This document shows positions 43,701 through 53,336 of a stretch of DNA of 64,000 bases, in pieces. A model generated the notes under the pieces. It had not been told where the DNA came from and did no database searches. It saw only the letters and a list, made by a program, of their open reading frames with translations. The translations under genes and the position numbers were made by a program. Position 1 is the first letter of the stretch. Each line of letters opens with the position of its first letter. Location of the stretch: assembly GCA_963565915.1 (NCBI GenBank), contig OY751489.1:4960001-5024000 (forward strand), given 5' to 3'. This stretch comes from Entoloma clypeatum. Its lineage: Eukaryota; Basidiomycota; Agaricomycetes; Agaricales; Entolomataceae.

Positions 43701-44396
43701 TGGGCGGAATGGATCGCAATCGCAGAATTCCAGTACAATGACAAAGAACATCAAGCGACAAAGTACACACCATTCTATCTCAACTACGGTCTGCATCCTT
43801 GGAAGGGAGAACTTGTGTTGGAAGACACCAATCCGGCAGCAAACGACTTCTTGAAAAAACTCAAACAGGCACGAGAAGAAGCCAACGCAGCACTGAAACA
43901 GGCACAGGATCAGATGAAGAAGACAGTTGACACACGACGAAGCCCGTCTCGGGATTACCGCATCGGAGACAAGGTGTGGCTGGAAGGGACTAACATCAGG
44001 ACTGATCGTCCCTCAAAGAAACTTGACGCCCTCCGACACGGACCGTTCAAAGTCCTAGAGAAGAAAGGAGCTAGCGCATACCGTCTTGATCTTCCCAAAA
44101 CCTGGAAAATGATCCACCCTGTGTTCAACGAAACCCTGTTATCACCATACGAAACCCCGAAGTATGCCATTCAGAAAAAGAAGCCAGCCCCTGATCCGAT
44201 CATCGTCGAAGGACGAGAAGAATACCATGTCTCCACGATCCTGGACTCTCGAAAATTCTGCGGAAAGATCCAGTACCTCGTCCAATGGGAAGGGTATGGC
44301 CCAGAAGAGAACACGTGGGAACCTCGGACTAATGTTCAGAACGCTCAAGACTTGATCCGAGACTTTCATCGGCAAAATCCATCGCGTCCACAATAA
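40719..44396 (+). CDS. Gypsy C pol: protease, RT, RNase H, integrase, chromodomain
   Basis: Uninterrupted polyprotein. Counting from codon 40788: protease VDSGCERT ~D56; RT with YMDDIVVIG ~404; RNase H ETDASGYAIGAVLSQ ~549; integrase zinc HHCC ~790-826 (CDTCQRNK), core DVVGPIP ~853, SDRGPQFAAKF ~914, QAERSHQETE ~949; GPY/F module LRHGPFKVLEKKGASAYRL; chromodomain ~1140-1200 (YLVQWEGYGPEENTWEP). The pol frame has no ATG at its start and is open from 40719, overlapping gag by 28 nt, so expression probably needs a -1 shift. The chromodomain would steer integration to marked chromatin. Confidence 0.95.
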   Translation, partial: EGFSRRVRLNDAKSRPLSIKRTRLPGAVTDNITYVIPAKRAVASTKIVKGDKPPKRREIKLQAQIKTRRGPKAIRPEVDSGCERTCIHPRIVREQNLPTRGIKPISILNADGSPNRQQKAEKLAEVKLDLGTHQETMEAMVLDIGRTDMLLGHDWLVHHNPTINWTTGAVTFNRCPSTCQTKHSDFRVNLNGRKHRVRMVEIRDKDAPKKSDQKWKPGDPILEAVTPTPPPTTKRPSYVERFAHLFEKENFDKIPKEREWDHGIELTPDAPKELGGNTYPMTQKEQEELDEFIDEGLATGKIRPSKSPYASPCFFINKKDGSKRLVQDYRTVNKFTVKDKFPLPRINDLLDVLKDAVYFNKMDIMWGYNNVRIKKGDEWKAAFLTSRGLFEPLVMFFGLCNSPGTFSRMMASLFRDQIRRRICVIYMDDIVVIGKTKEELARNTEEILQILSDNDLFLKEKKCLWEVTKCPILGYVVGEGRVEMETEKVDTIRNWRVPTSKKEVQRFLGFANFYRRFIEGYSNIAKPLTTLTGNTAFTWGPAAQEAFEGLIRAITTAPVLALPKPDGQFRVETDASGYAIGAVLSQKQDDKWHPIPFLSRTMSAAEQNYEIYDKELLAVMEALKDWRHYLLEAKERFEILTDHKNLEYFRRPQDLNQRQRRWKMKLQDYDFELRHVPGKTNAKADILSRLPWYETELEPQDSDQMLKEGLFLKRLESEDVIQMEMFTEEQFFEGGETSDSIKIGNITTIENPWIVRIKASNRMETEVAQGLKKNPHWYQQENGITYAGERVYVPPDPQLRQELMFEAHDAPVAGHPGQYRTHELLTRTYWWPTILHDVKKYVKGCDTCQRNKISRQRRHAPLHPNAAPSQPWEDIGIDVVGPIPESDGKNAILVITDRHSKMLHLIPTTVELSAEGLAKIYRDQIWKLHGIPKKIISDRGPQFAAKFMEILCRMLGIKRNLSTAYHPQTDGQAERSHQETEVFLRNFVNHLQDDWAEWIAIAEFQYNDKEHQATKYTPFYLNYGLHPWKGELVLEDTNPAANDFLKKLKQAREEANAALKQAQDQMKKTVDTRRSPSRDYRIGDKVWLEGTNIRTDRPSKKLDALRHGPFKVLEKKGASAYRLDLPKTWKMIHPVFNETLLSPYETPKYAIQKKKPAPDPIIVEGREEYHVSTILDSRKFCGKIQYLVQWEGYGPEENTWEPRTNVQNAQDLIRDFHRQNPSRPQ

Positions 44397-44511
44397 AAGA
44401 ACAAACTTTGAGCCATTTTCCACATCGACTTCTGTCACATCGAGTTCCCCGCTCCAACTCTTCTCGCCCAACACGCCGTTCTTCTTATACCTTTCAAACA
44501 TCATTTCTGCC

Positions 44512-44880
44512 ATGTCCAACATCACCGCCGCCTCCACTGATGCTTCCGATATCAACCCCACCATCACCACCCTCATCGGCGAAGCACTCTCCATGCGCGA
44601 CCAGATCCATGCGCTCGAAACCTCCGTTGCTGACATCCTTCACCGGCAGATGCATATCCGCCTTCATACCCTTTCCGATTTGCCAACCGCCCCCACCGCT
44701 GAGGAGAAACTCATCCTCAAAAACTATACCAACACCCTTGCTGTCGAGAACCGACGCCTTCGCCTCGCCGTTCGAGGTTTAGAGTTTGCCACAGCGGTAA
44801 ACGATGAACTGATAAAGGATTGGGGTAACCGAGTTGACCCTGCCTGGGCCGATCCAAATGGCAACGATGGATGGGAGTAG
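44512..44880 (+). CDS. ORF3 of Gypsy C, 122-aa protein of unknown function
   Basis: ATG 115 bp after the pol stop; MSNITAASTDASDINP to GNDGWE. Full-length counterparts exist in F (nearly identical) and in the diverged E+/E- type (~60% identical by eye). Predicted mostly helical, soluble, with conserved ALSMRDQIHAL and LHRQMHIRLH. It is not an envelope: no signal peptide or membrane segment. Tf1/sushi elements are normally described with gag-pol only, so this third frame is unusual. How it is translated is not evident. Confidence 0.75.
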   Translation: MSNITAASTDASDINPTITTLIGEALSMRDQIHALETSVADILHRQMHIRLHTLSDLPTAPTAEEKLILKNYTNTLAVENRRLRLAVRGLEFATAVNDELIKDWGNRVDPAWADPNGNDGWE

Positions 44881-44883
44881 GTA

Positions 44884-44917
44884 GTCTGTGAGGACACAGA
44901 CCTTGAGGAGGGGAACA
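44884..44917 (+). promoter_or_regulatory. Stem-loop and polypurine tract of Gypsy C
   Basis: GTCTGTG-AGGA-CACAGAC hairpin (44884-44901), three bases after the ORF3 stop. Then 16 nt with GAGGAGGGGAACA lead to LTR 3, where plus-strand DNA priming should occur. Confidence 0.65.
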
Positions 44918-45285
44918 TGTTACGGACTAACGACTACGGACATATATGCTTACTTTTTCACTTTTACTCATCGGCCCCCGCTCACACATATCGTATTATA
45001 CTTTATTTCCTTTAGTATACTTCGCTCCCGCGCTGACTCGCTTTCCGCAGCTGTCTGACTCATTCCGCAGTCGTCTTACTCAGACGCACTGCCTTCCGCA
45101 GTTATCTTACTCAGATACACTGCCTTGCGCAGCACTGACTCATATGCTATCGCCTATAGTCAGTACCTATATAAACCCTTTGTACTATAGCTAGATTCCT
45201 TAGATTTAGCAATCACATTGCTCTTCGCCTTTCCATCTTCCTGCATACTCTGCCCGAACCTTGGAACGGTTTGTTACACATAACA
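44918..45285 (+). repeat. Gypsy C LTR 3 (3' LTR)
   Basis: Matches LTR 1 better than LTR 2 at the 5' end (TGTTACGG and GCTCACAC). TATATAAACC starts at 45168 and AGATTTAGCAA at 45202. Followed by GTTAT. Confidence 0.95.
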
Positions 45286-45290
45286 GTTAT

Positions 45291-45672
45291 GGACTTACCG
45301 GTTTGTATGTTACGCACTTTTCCCTTGCATTGTACCTTCGTTATTTCTTTGACTCATCGGACCGCTTATTCATTTACCTTTACTCTACCATTCTCCTTTA
45401 GTATACTTCGCTCCCGCGCTGACTCGCACTCCGCAGTAGGGATTACTCAGTCCGCAGTCATCTGACTCACTTCGCACTGCCTTTCCGCAGTTACTGACTC
45501 ATCCGCACTGCCTTCCGCAGCTACTGACTCACTCGCTACCGCTCGTAGCCAGTACTATATAAACCCTATGTACCATAGCTACATTCCTTAGATTTAGCAA
45601 TCACTTTGCTCTTCGCCTTTCCACCTCCTGCATACTCTGCCCGAACCTTGGAACGGTTTGTTAAGCATAACA
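45291..45672 (+). repeat. Solo Gypsy LTR, main part
   Basis: Third LTR subtype (TGTTAT + GGACTTACCGG...). Contains TATATAAACC (45556) and AGATTTAGCAA (45590-45600), again 34 nt apart. Flanked by CATTG on both outer sides, so the internal region was lost by LTR-LTR recombination before element C arrived. Confidence 0.9.
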
Positions 45673-45677
45673 CATTG

Positions 45678-45951
45678 CACGCATGCCTGATGCGTTGCAG
45701 AAGGAATGGAAATGCGCCTGTCAAGAGGAATTAGAGGCCCTCAACAAGTGCAAGGTCTTTGAGTTGGTCGACCTACCAAAAGGTTGTAAAGTGATACAGA
45801 ACCGATGGGTATTTGCGATCAAATCGGATGGTCACAAAAAGGCATGATTAGTTGCCAAAGGATTCTCACAAGTTGAAGGCATCAACTTCTATGAATTATT
45901 CTCCCCAGTCATTCGGTACAAAACCCTTCGGATCATTCTCGCCTCATCAGC
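45678..45951 (+). pseudogene. Copia L, RT N-terminal part
   Basis: Reads MPDALQKEWKCACQEELEAL, then VFAIKSDGHKKA-stop-LVAKGFSQVEGI; the TGA at 45846-45848 stands where copia has CGA (Arg). The frame continues to a Ser-Ala at 45951, where the fold-back element enters. Confidence 0.85.
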
Positions 45952-47701
45952 ATTTTGGCACGTTCATCTTTAGCATCTTCATCTTAAAAATCAGCATCAT
46001 AAGCAACTTCACCTTTTGTATAAACATCTTATAGTATCTTCATCTTTTGGCTGAGCATCTTTCAGCATCTTTATCTTTGAGTACCTGCATCTTTGAATAG
46101 CTTCATCTTTTGCTGAGATCCTGAATTTAATAGTCTCCCAAAGACAGACTATTGTTATACAGACTTGTGTTTTACATGCAAAAACAATCTTCTCATCATG
46201 TTCTATAGCAATGAGAACAAACAAATGCAAGACATCGAATAGATGCCCTCGCAGCCCCCACTTCCAGGGTGTTTCTCCTCTCAGATCTCACCTCTTGCAT
46301 CTCTTGGATCCCCCTTTCTGACATGCACACACCCGCGTGTTGTGTGTTGCCTCTCACACACCTGTGTCTGTTCAGCCTGTGGTGCTCTTGCACCCCTTAA
46401 TGATTTCACAGCCCCCTCATGTCTATTGTCCCATGTGGCCATTCTGCTCGTGGACCGGTGGGCGTCGCCTCTCATGAACATGTGTCCGTTCAGCCATGCT
46501 GGTCTGTTGACGAGGTGGTTAGCAGGCATAGCATGACAGTAGGGTTTACTGGTGTCGGCTGAGTGCATGGGCTGGTCTGTTAATGGGGTTGTCAGTGGGG
46601 CAGTGGTTTCGTGACATGACGTGGTGTGGACTTACCGAAGTGTGTGCGAGCTCAGTGTGCAGGGCTACATGATTTTTGAGTGAGTTGGGTGGGGGGTTGT
46701 CAAGAAAGTAAAGTAAGGGGAGGTCAGAGAGACAAAGTTCACATTCAACTCTGAAATCACATGTTGTGTCACCAATCACCAGGGCTCAGCAGCAACTTCC
46801 GAAGATTCAACAACAATCGAAGTGCCATGACATTGCCTCTTCTTTCCCCCTCACCTACCTTCCCCCATGTCCTCTCCCCCCTCCTCATCACACCTCCTTC
46901 CCCGCAACCCCTTCTCACAAACAACAACCAAACACAGCTCCTTTGGTAAGTCACATGCCATTCCACACCACAAATTGACTTACCCACTAACAACCTCATC
47001 AACAGACCAGCACCACGCACTTGACTGACACCAGTAAGCCCCACTGCCAAGCTATGACACCATACCCCGCTAACCACCTCGTCAACGGACCAGCACGATG
47101 GGTTGAACAGACACGGGTGCATACGAGCACAGTGGCCACGCGCGATGGGGGTGCTGGGAGATCATCAAGAGGTGCATGTGCACGCATGTTACGGCGACAC
47201 AGGTGTCCATGGTAAGTGCCCAATCTGCTTGCATCCTTCCTTGTCTGATCAAATTCCATTATAGCTGCATCTACGACTCGATGAAGGCCACCATCCTGTT
47301 GCACAAGGTAGGTAATTTTGCCATATCAGCAGCTACATTCTGATATCATTGTTGTATGCATGGCCACATACATTATGTATACACAATTTTTTTTGGCTGT
47401 GTATATAGATCTGTAATTTTGTTATTGTAGTAGATACACATATAAACAAATTGTTGTTACAGTATCTTTCCAATATATTGCAAGTGTGAAAAAAAACATC
47501 TTCTATAAGCTCTGAACATCTTGTACAAGCTGTTATAAGATGCTCAATAAGATGCATGAATATCTTGTACAAGATAGATACATAGCTTATAAAAGATGCT
47601 GTATCTTTGAGCATCTCTGAGCATCTTTAGCATCTTTAGCATCTTGTACAAGATGCTAAAAGATGCTAAAAGATGAATGTGCCAAATTGCTGATGCTTAG
47701 C
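45952..47701. mobile_element. 1.75-kb fold-back (long inverted repeat) element
   Basis: Removing these 1,750 bp rejoins copia RT in frame (IILASSA to ALENWVILAL). The ends are inverted: ATTTTGGCACGTTCATC and, reversed, AATTTGGCACATTCATC. Similarity continues inward: 46345-46680 pairs with the reverse of 46900-47225 (for example GACGAGGTGGTTAGC at 46509 and its complement at 47069-47083). Subterminal zones hold many GCATCTT/AAGATGC copies. The flank repeat is only AGC (TCAGC/TTAGC), so the superfamily is unresolved. No gene is seen. Confidence 0.75.
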
Positions 47702-48961
47702 TGCGCTTGAGAACTGGGTGATCTTGGCACTCAATGTCAAACCGGCTTTCCTTTACGGGAAGCTTGATGAACAAATTTATATGAAGCAGCCCGAAGGCTT
47801 TGTGGTGAACGGAAGCGAACACATGGTGTTGCGCTTATTACGAGCCATCTATGGACTTAAACAGGCAGCACGAGCCTGGTGGATTGAATTGGTCCAATCA
47901 ATAAAAATGCTCGGATTTGTCCGCATCTTCTCGGACAGCAGAGTTTTCATTCACACAGACAAAAAGACAGGCCACTTGGTCATTGCCCTGATCTACATCA
48001 ACAACTCCCTATTCACAGGTTCCAATCAGCACCTGGCCCAGAAGAAGAAAGCTGAGTTCATGAAAATCTGGGATTGCCAAGACCTAGGTCACGTGAAAGA
48101 ATTCCTTGGCATGACTATTTGCCAGGAAGGTCGTACTATCAAAGTCGACCAAGTAGCGAACCTGAAAAAGGTCCTCAAACACTTTGGTATGACAAATGCC
48201 AAGCCAGCTCCTACTCCACTCCCAAAGGGGTATTACCCAGTACCAAACCAGGGGGAGTCAAACCCAGAAATTTGATCCCGATTCCAATCAGTGATTGGAT
48301 CCCTGCTGTACCTATCTTTGGGTACATGGCCTGCCCTTGCTGTTGCAAAGATGTGGCAGATGTCAGCCAACCAGTCCCAAGAGCATCTTGATAAGTCTCT
48401 TTACATATGCAAGTATCTTGCAGGGACGCAGGACTATTGCTTAAACTTTAGAGGCACATCAATGTCTGGCCTAGCTGCATACACAGATTCTGATTGGGCA
48501 TCAGATCCTTCTAACAGAAAGTTGCAGACAGGATTCTATCTGAAACTTGCTGATGGCATAGTCATCTGGCAGTTGCGCTGTCAAAAGACAATTGCGCACT
48601 CATCCATGGAAGCAGAATATATGGCACTCTCAGATTGTGCTAAAACCTGCAAATGGCTCATCAACATGTTTGGCGAACTCCATCTTCCAAAAGTGACACC
48701 CGTCCCTATCAATGGTGATAATCAAGGGACCATCTTTAATGGGCAAAACCCTGTAACCGAAGGACGCACTAAACACATTGACATATGATACCACGCTATA
48801 TGTGAGTATGTCGACGAAGAAATAGTCGAGCTCTTCTTCACTCCCAGGACTGATAACCCCGCAGATATGTTCACAAAGAACTTACCAAGAGTAACCTTTG
48901 AGAAATTCTGCTCACAATTAGGGTTAGAGTTTACCTCGCCCTACACTCCACTTACGAAGTA
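47702..48961 (+). pseudogene. Copia L, RT C-terminal part and RNase H
   Basis: LYGKLDEQIYMKQPEGF and IYGLKQAARAWW mark RT, but the catalytic box reads YINN in place of YVDD. RNase H follows with TDSDWASDPSNRK and SSMEAEYMALSDC. TGA codons at 48273-48275 and 48786-48788 (HIDI-stop-YH, normally Arg) break the frame. The C-terminal NPADMFTKNL is intact. Confidence 0.88.
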
Positions 48962-48987
48962 ATTACCAGCTTCTAAGTGAGGGGGAG

Positions 48988-49255
48988 TGTTGGAACTACT
49001 GGATCCAGCACGTGATCAAACACGTGATCAGTATGTCATTATGATGTATCTCTGACATCATCCATGATGTCATTCTCTGGAACATTCTATGAGTTACTAT
49101 ATATGTGAGTTTATTGTAGAAACACAGAAACAGACCACAACATGGTCCATGTGCATATATTAGTATAAATAGTAGACCTGTAATGTAGTTGCAGAATAAG
49201 AACTCTTCCAGTTCCTATCACATCAGTTGTCTCTAAACTCTCCTCTAGCTTAACA
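48988..49255 (+). repeat. 3' LTR of copia L (right end approximate)
   Basis: Begins TGTTGGAACTACTGG after the polypurine GTGAGGGGGAG. Internal repeats CACGTGATCA (49011-49035) and a TATAAATAG at 49163 are seen. The proposed end is ...CTTAACA near 49255. No 5' LTR is in the window for comparison. Confidence 0.6.
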
Positions 49256-49477
49256 AGCTATTCAATTTCTGATTCTCTATCCACTCATATTAACTATCTT
49301 GTATGTCGTCCCACATGGCGCACCTCGCTACATTCAATATAACCTGTTAGAAACTGAACCGTAACCTCAGTCGGTAATGGTAGAACAACTCATATTGATG
49401 TACAAACCTGAACCATAACCTAAATGTAGTGTAATAGTGAGTAAAGGGAAAAGAGTATGTAAAAGCGGGGTGCATAC
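49256..49477. other. Unassigned flank of Gypsy G
   Basis: No coding potential. Contains ACCTCAGTCGGTAATGGTAG (49363), which recurs as ACCTCAGTCAGTAATGGTAG at 57170 on the other side of G, so both flanks belong to one older repeat-bearing sequence. Confidence 0.4.
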
Positions 49478-49777
49478 TGTTGAGGTGACGCTAGGTCAAA
49501 CAACATCGCGAGCCCAAACTTAGGAACTTAGAGTGAGGAACGTGGAAAGATAATGAAAGTGCTGTATTGCCAAGAGACCCAACGGGAATCTCAAGAGAAC
49601 AAGCTATTGAATACAAGTGAAAGTACCCTACTTATATATGTAAATACCATGAGGCTGCGTTGAGGCAGTGTCATGCTGCGCGATAATGATAAGATGTCCT
49701 CATGTACGACACAATGTAGATAAGATAAGATCGAAGTAAGATAAGATAAAGTGAAAAGTGAAAATACAATCATAACA
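49478..49777 (-). repeat. 3' LTR of Gypsy G
   Basis: 300 bp, on the minus strand TGTTATGATTG to CACCTCAACA, with TATATAAGTAGGG (near 49631-49640). Preceded by the polypurine tract AAAGGGGGTAA. Confidence 0.88.
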
Positions 49778-49788
49778 TTACCCCCTTT

Positions 49789-52700
49789 CTAGATCTCAAC
49801 TTCCAGGCGAGATATGATGTCATCCGGAGTGTCCGTGAAATTCTCATATGGTTTAAATTCCAATCCTTCAAAGATGTTTGCGCGTAAGCGCTGGGGTGCA
49901 TTCAGGTTTAATTTAAAGAAGTCCTCCACCGCTTTCTTTGCATGTTCCAGGTGATCCTCAGGTTCCCATGTGTTGTGATCCGGAGTCAAACCTTCCTATT
50001 GCACTAAATATTCCAGCTTTCCTCTCTTTAACCTTGAGTCAATAACTTTAGCAACATCATACTCTTCTTCATCATTGATAACTATTGGGTTTGGTGCCTG
50101 CACCCTTTGTGATCTAAATAGTGGTTCTTTAAATAATCGGACCCATGATACATTGATAACCGGGTGGATTTTCCACAACTTTGGCAATTTAAGTTCCACC
50201 GCGTGTGACGAAATGATTTTGGTTATGGTATAGGGTCCAATCCATCATTTGGCAAGTTTCTTTAAGGGCCGGTTCAACTTCAGGTCTTTACTTGATAACC
50301 AAACTTTGTCGCCAACTTTGTAAAACGGTGCATCCCCTCGTTTCAGGTTCGCATACCATTCCATCTCCTCTTGTGCTTTTACTAGCACTTCTGCCTCCTC
50401 ATGAATCTTCTTCATTCGCTCCGTGAATTCTTTTGCCAGTTCTGACTTTTCTACCCTCCGAGGTTCTACGCCCATCCTAGGGTTAAACCCATAATTTACA
50501 TAGAACAGCGAAAACTGAGTTGCCATGTGAATTTTATTATTATAGGCGAACTCCACGGTTGCCATCCATTTGGGCCAATCTGTTTGCCGATGGGAGATAA
50601 AGGATCTTAGATATGTATTGTTCCAATTCCTGGTTGATGTGTTCCGTCTGTCCGTCTGTCTGCGGATGATACGCTGTTGATAATTTAGTTGTGATTCCCA
50701 ATATTTTATTTAATTCCTTCATAAATATTGCCATGAATTGTAATCTGTTAATGATTCTGGAAGTCTATGAAGTTTCCAGACTTCATCCCAATATAGTTTA
50801 GCTAATCCTTCTGCTGAGACTTCATCATGTGTTTTGATGAAGTGTGATTGCTTAGTGGATCTGCAAGCCACAACTAATACCGTGTTGTACCCCTGAGCTT
50901 CTGGGAGTCCTACAATAAAATCTGCTGTAATGTGTTTCCATGGTCCTGCATATTCCATGTTTGCTTTTAATTTACCAGCTAGCGGTTGAGGCATGTTCTT
51001 TGATTATTGACATCTATTGCAGCTCTCGACATATGCTTTGACCATGTTTGTAATTCCAGGCCACCAATAATTACATGTAACCAATTCCAGAGTCTTCCAC
51101 TGCCCTGGGTGTCCTGCAACTGGGTTGTCATGGTGTAATTTAATTATTTCCTCCTTGAGTTCCTGACTCTTTGGAACGTAAACTTTCCCTCTGTGTAACC
51201 AGAGTCCCTGCTCCTCATGCCATTCATCTGCACATAATGTTTTGGTATTGGTTTTCTTTAGTTCTTCCACTGCTTTCAACACTTGTTCATCAAACTCCTT
51301 GGCATCCCTGATGCGTTTTAATAGTTTACTTTCTTGTCCATCAATAAGTATGTGTCCCCGATCCATTGCTCATAAATGGAAGTATTCTGGTTTCAATAAT
51401 GTTACATCCTCATTGTCATTTTCCACCCCCCTTCTATGATCAACTCTTCTCGAAAGAGCGTCTGCCTTTCCCATTGAGGTGCCAGCCTTGTGTATTAATT
51501 TAAAGTTGAAATGTGTTAGATACAATGCCCAGCGTGCTTGTCTGCGATTAAGCTTTCATCCCTGCATGAAGTACTCGAGGTTTTTATGATTGGTCCAGAT
51601 CTCAACCTCATGTTTGGCTCCTGCAAGGTGGTGTCTCCATGCTTCCAGTGCTCGAATTATGCCCAGCATTTCTTTATCATGTACATCATAATTTTGTTCC
51701 ACATCATTTAATCCTTTAGATAGAAAGGCACATGGCCTCCATTTCTCATCCTCACATTCCATAGATAGAATTGCTCCCGTGGCGAAGTCTGATGTGTCTG
51801 ATTCTACTCTTAACTTCCGATCCAGATCGGGAGATACCAATATGGGTGCTTCCATAAATAATTTCTTTAGTGCGTCAAATGCTTCCTCCTGTTTCCGTAC
51901 TCCATTTCCATACCATGTCCTTCCTTGTTAACTTATGTAATGGTCTGGCCACTTTAGAGAAATCCTTGACAAATCTCTGATAGAAATTGGCGAGTCCAAG
52001 GAATGATTGTACTTCCTTGACCTTAGTCGGTGTCGGCCATTGTTTGATGGCATCTACTTTTGAAGGGTCCATCCAAATTCCATCTTTCCCAATAATTAAT
52101 CCCACCCCATCTGAGATCCATCTTGGAGAACCTTTTCTTCTCTTTTAACTTATCAATCAATTCCGGAATCAATGGGAGTGGGCAATTATTGTGAATGGTC
52201 CAGCTGTTAATATGTCGGTAATCCTGTACCATTCGTTTCTTTCCATCTTTTTTGGGTATAAAGAATACTGGCGAAGTTTGTGGTGACTTGGTAGGTCGAA
52301 TATATCCTTTGCATAATTGATCATCCACAAATTCTGATACTTCTCTCCTTTCATCTGGTGACAGGGGGTAGACTTTGGCCTTTTTTGGTACGAAATCTGG
52401 CTTTAGGTCTATGGCGTGATCCCATGGGACTGGTAACCTCTCCAATGCTTTCTTTTCAAAGACTGATAGATATTTGTGATATTTTCGGGGGCCAGCCTGT
52501 TCCACCGGTATTTCATCTGAGGGTTCTCCCTTAGCTGCCCTGAGCATGTGGATTACCTCTTCCTCCACTTCTTCTTCATTTCCTTCTACTACTTCTTCCA
52601 TTCTTCCACCCCATCTGGTCCTTGCAGTTTTATTTAAGTAACATGTTCGACGCATGCCGCATTCTTCTGGACATCTTGATAGTTTAATTTCCGCTTTTTC

Positions 52701-53336
52701 CCAATCGATCTCTGGATTATGGTGTTTCAGCCAAGTGTGTCCAACAATAATTTTAGCTTTTCCTAGGTTGCATGCTTCAAACACTGCTATCTCCACGTGT
52801 CCTTTATACCGCATAGCCATGACTGCTTCATGCGTGATCGAACCTCCTTGGTTAAGCATGCCATCAACATTGTAGACCCAAATGGGGAAAGGTAGTTCCC
52901 TTAATTTAATATTGTTTCTTTTGGCGAAGTCCAGATCAATAAACATTCCTGTTGCCCCTGAGTCTAATAATGCTTTGACGTCAAAGGTGCGTTTGTCCTG
53001 CAATGTTTCCAGCGTGATCTTCATCATGAGCTCCTTTTCCAAAGAAGCTGATCTAATAAATGATGGTTCCCCCATTGAGTCCATTTGCCTATTTAAGTTA
53101 TCTGATTCATTTGAACTGGGAATTAAGCATTCATCTGTAAGGGCCAAACCAAGCCTTGTTTCCAAGGACTCCCCAATGATATATTTTACAAGTGTATCTA
53201 AGTCCAATTCATCTTTTTTTGGTTTTTCTCTCCTAGGTTTATCTAATAGTATTTTATTGTACATAACTGCTGCGTCCGAAAGTTTCTGAAACCATGATTT
53301 TACAGTGTCCTTATATATATAAGAGTCTATAGGCAA
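49789..53336 (-). pseudogene. Gypsy G pol, decayed and missing the RT catalytic core
   Basis: Protease LLDSGATGMFIDL; RT N-terminus (KSPQTSPVFFIPKKDGKKRMVQ) runs to SKMDLRWG, then jumps to GIIIGKDGIWMDPSKV-like sequence, so the palm with YxDD is deleted near 52110. RNase H (VESDTSDFATGAILS), integrase zinc region and core, and chromodomain (NTWEPEDHLEHA) follow in several frames. Stops near 51556 (MQG-stop-KLNRRQ) and 50245 (K-stop-WIGPY) sit where Arg CGA is expected. Confidence 0.88.

Larger units (their letters stand above)
37081..45285 (+). mobile_element. Composite Gypsy C: LTR-leader/gag-LTR-gag-pol-ORF3-LTR
   Basis: Outer target duplication GTTAT (37076-37080, 45286-45290). Three 368-bp LTRs at 37081, 38718 and 44918. 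The first internal segment stops inside gag exactly where the middle LTR begins. The right-hand unit (38718-45285) is the only copy in the window with gag, pol and ORF3 all open, and is probably the family's active type. Confidence 0.92.
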
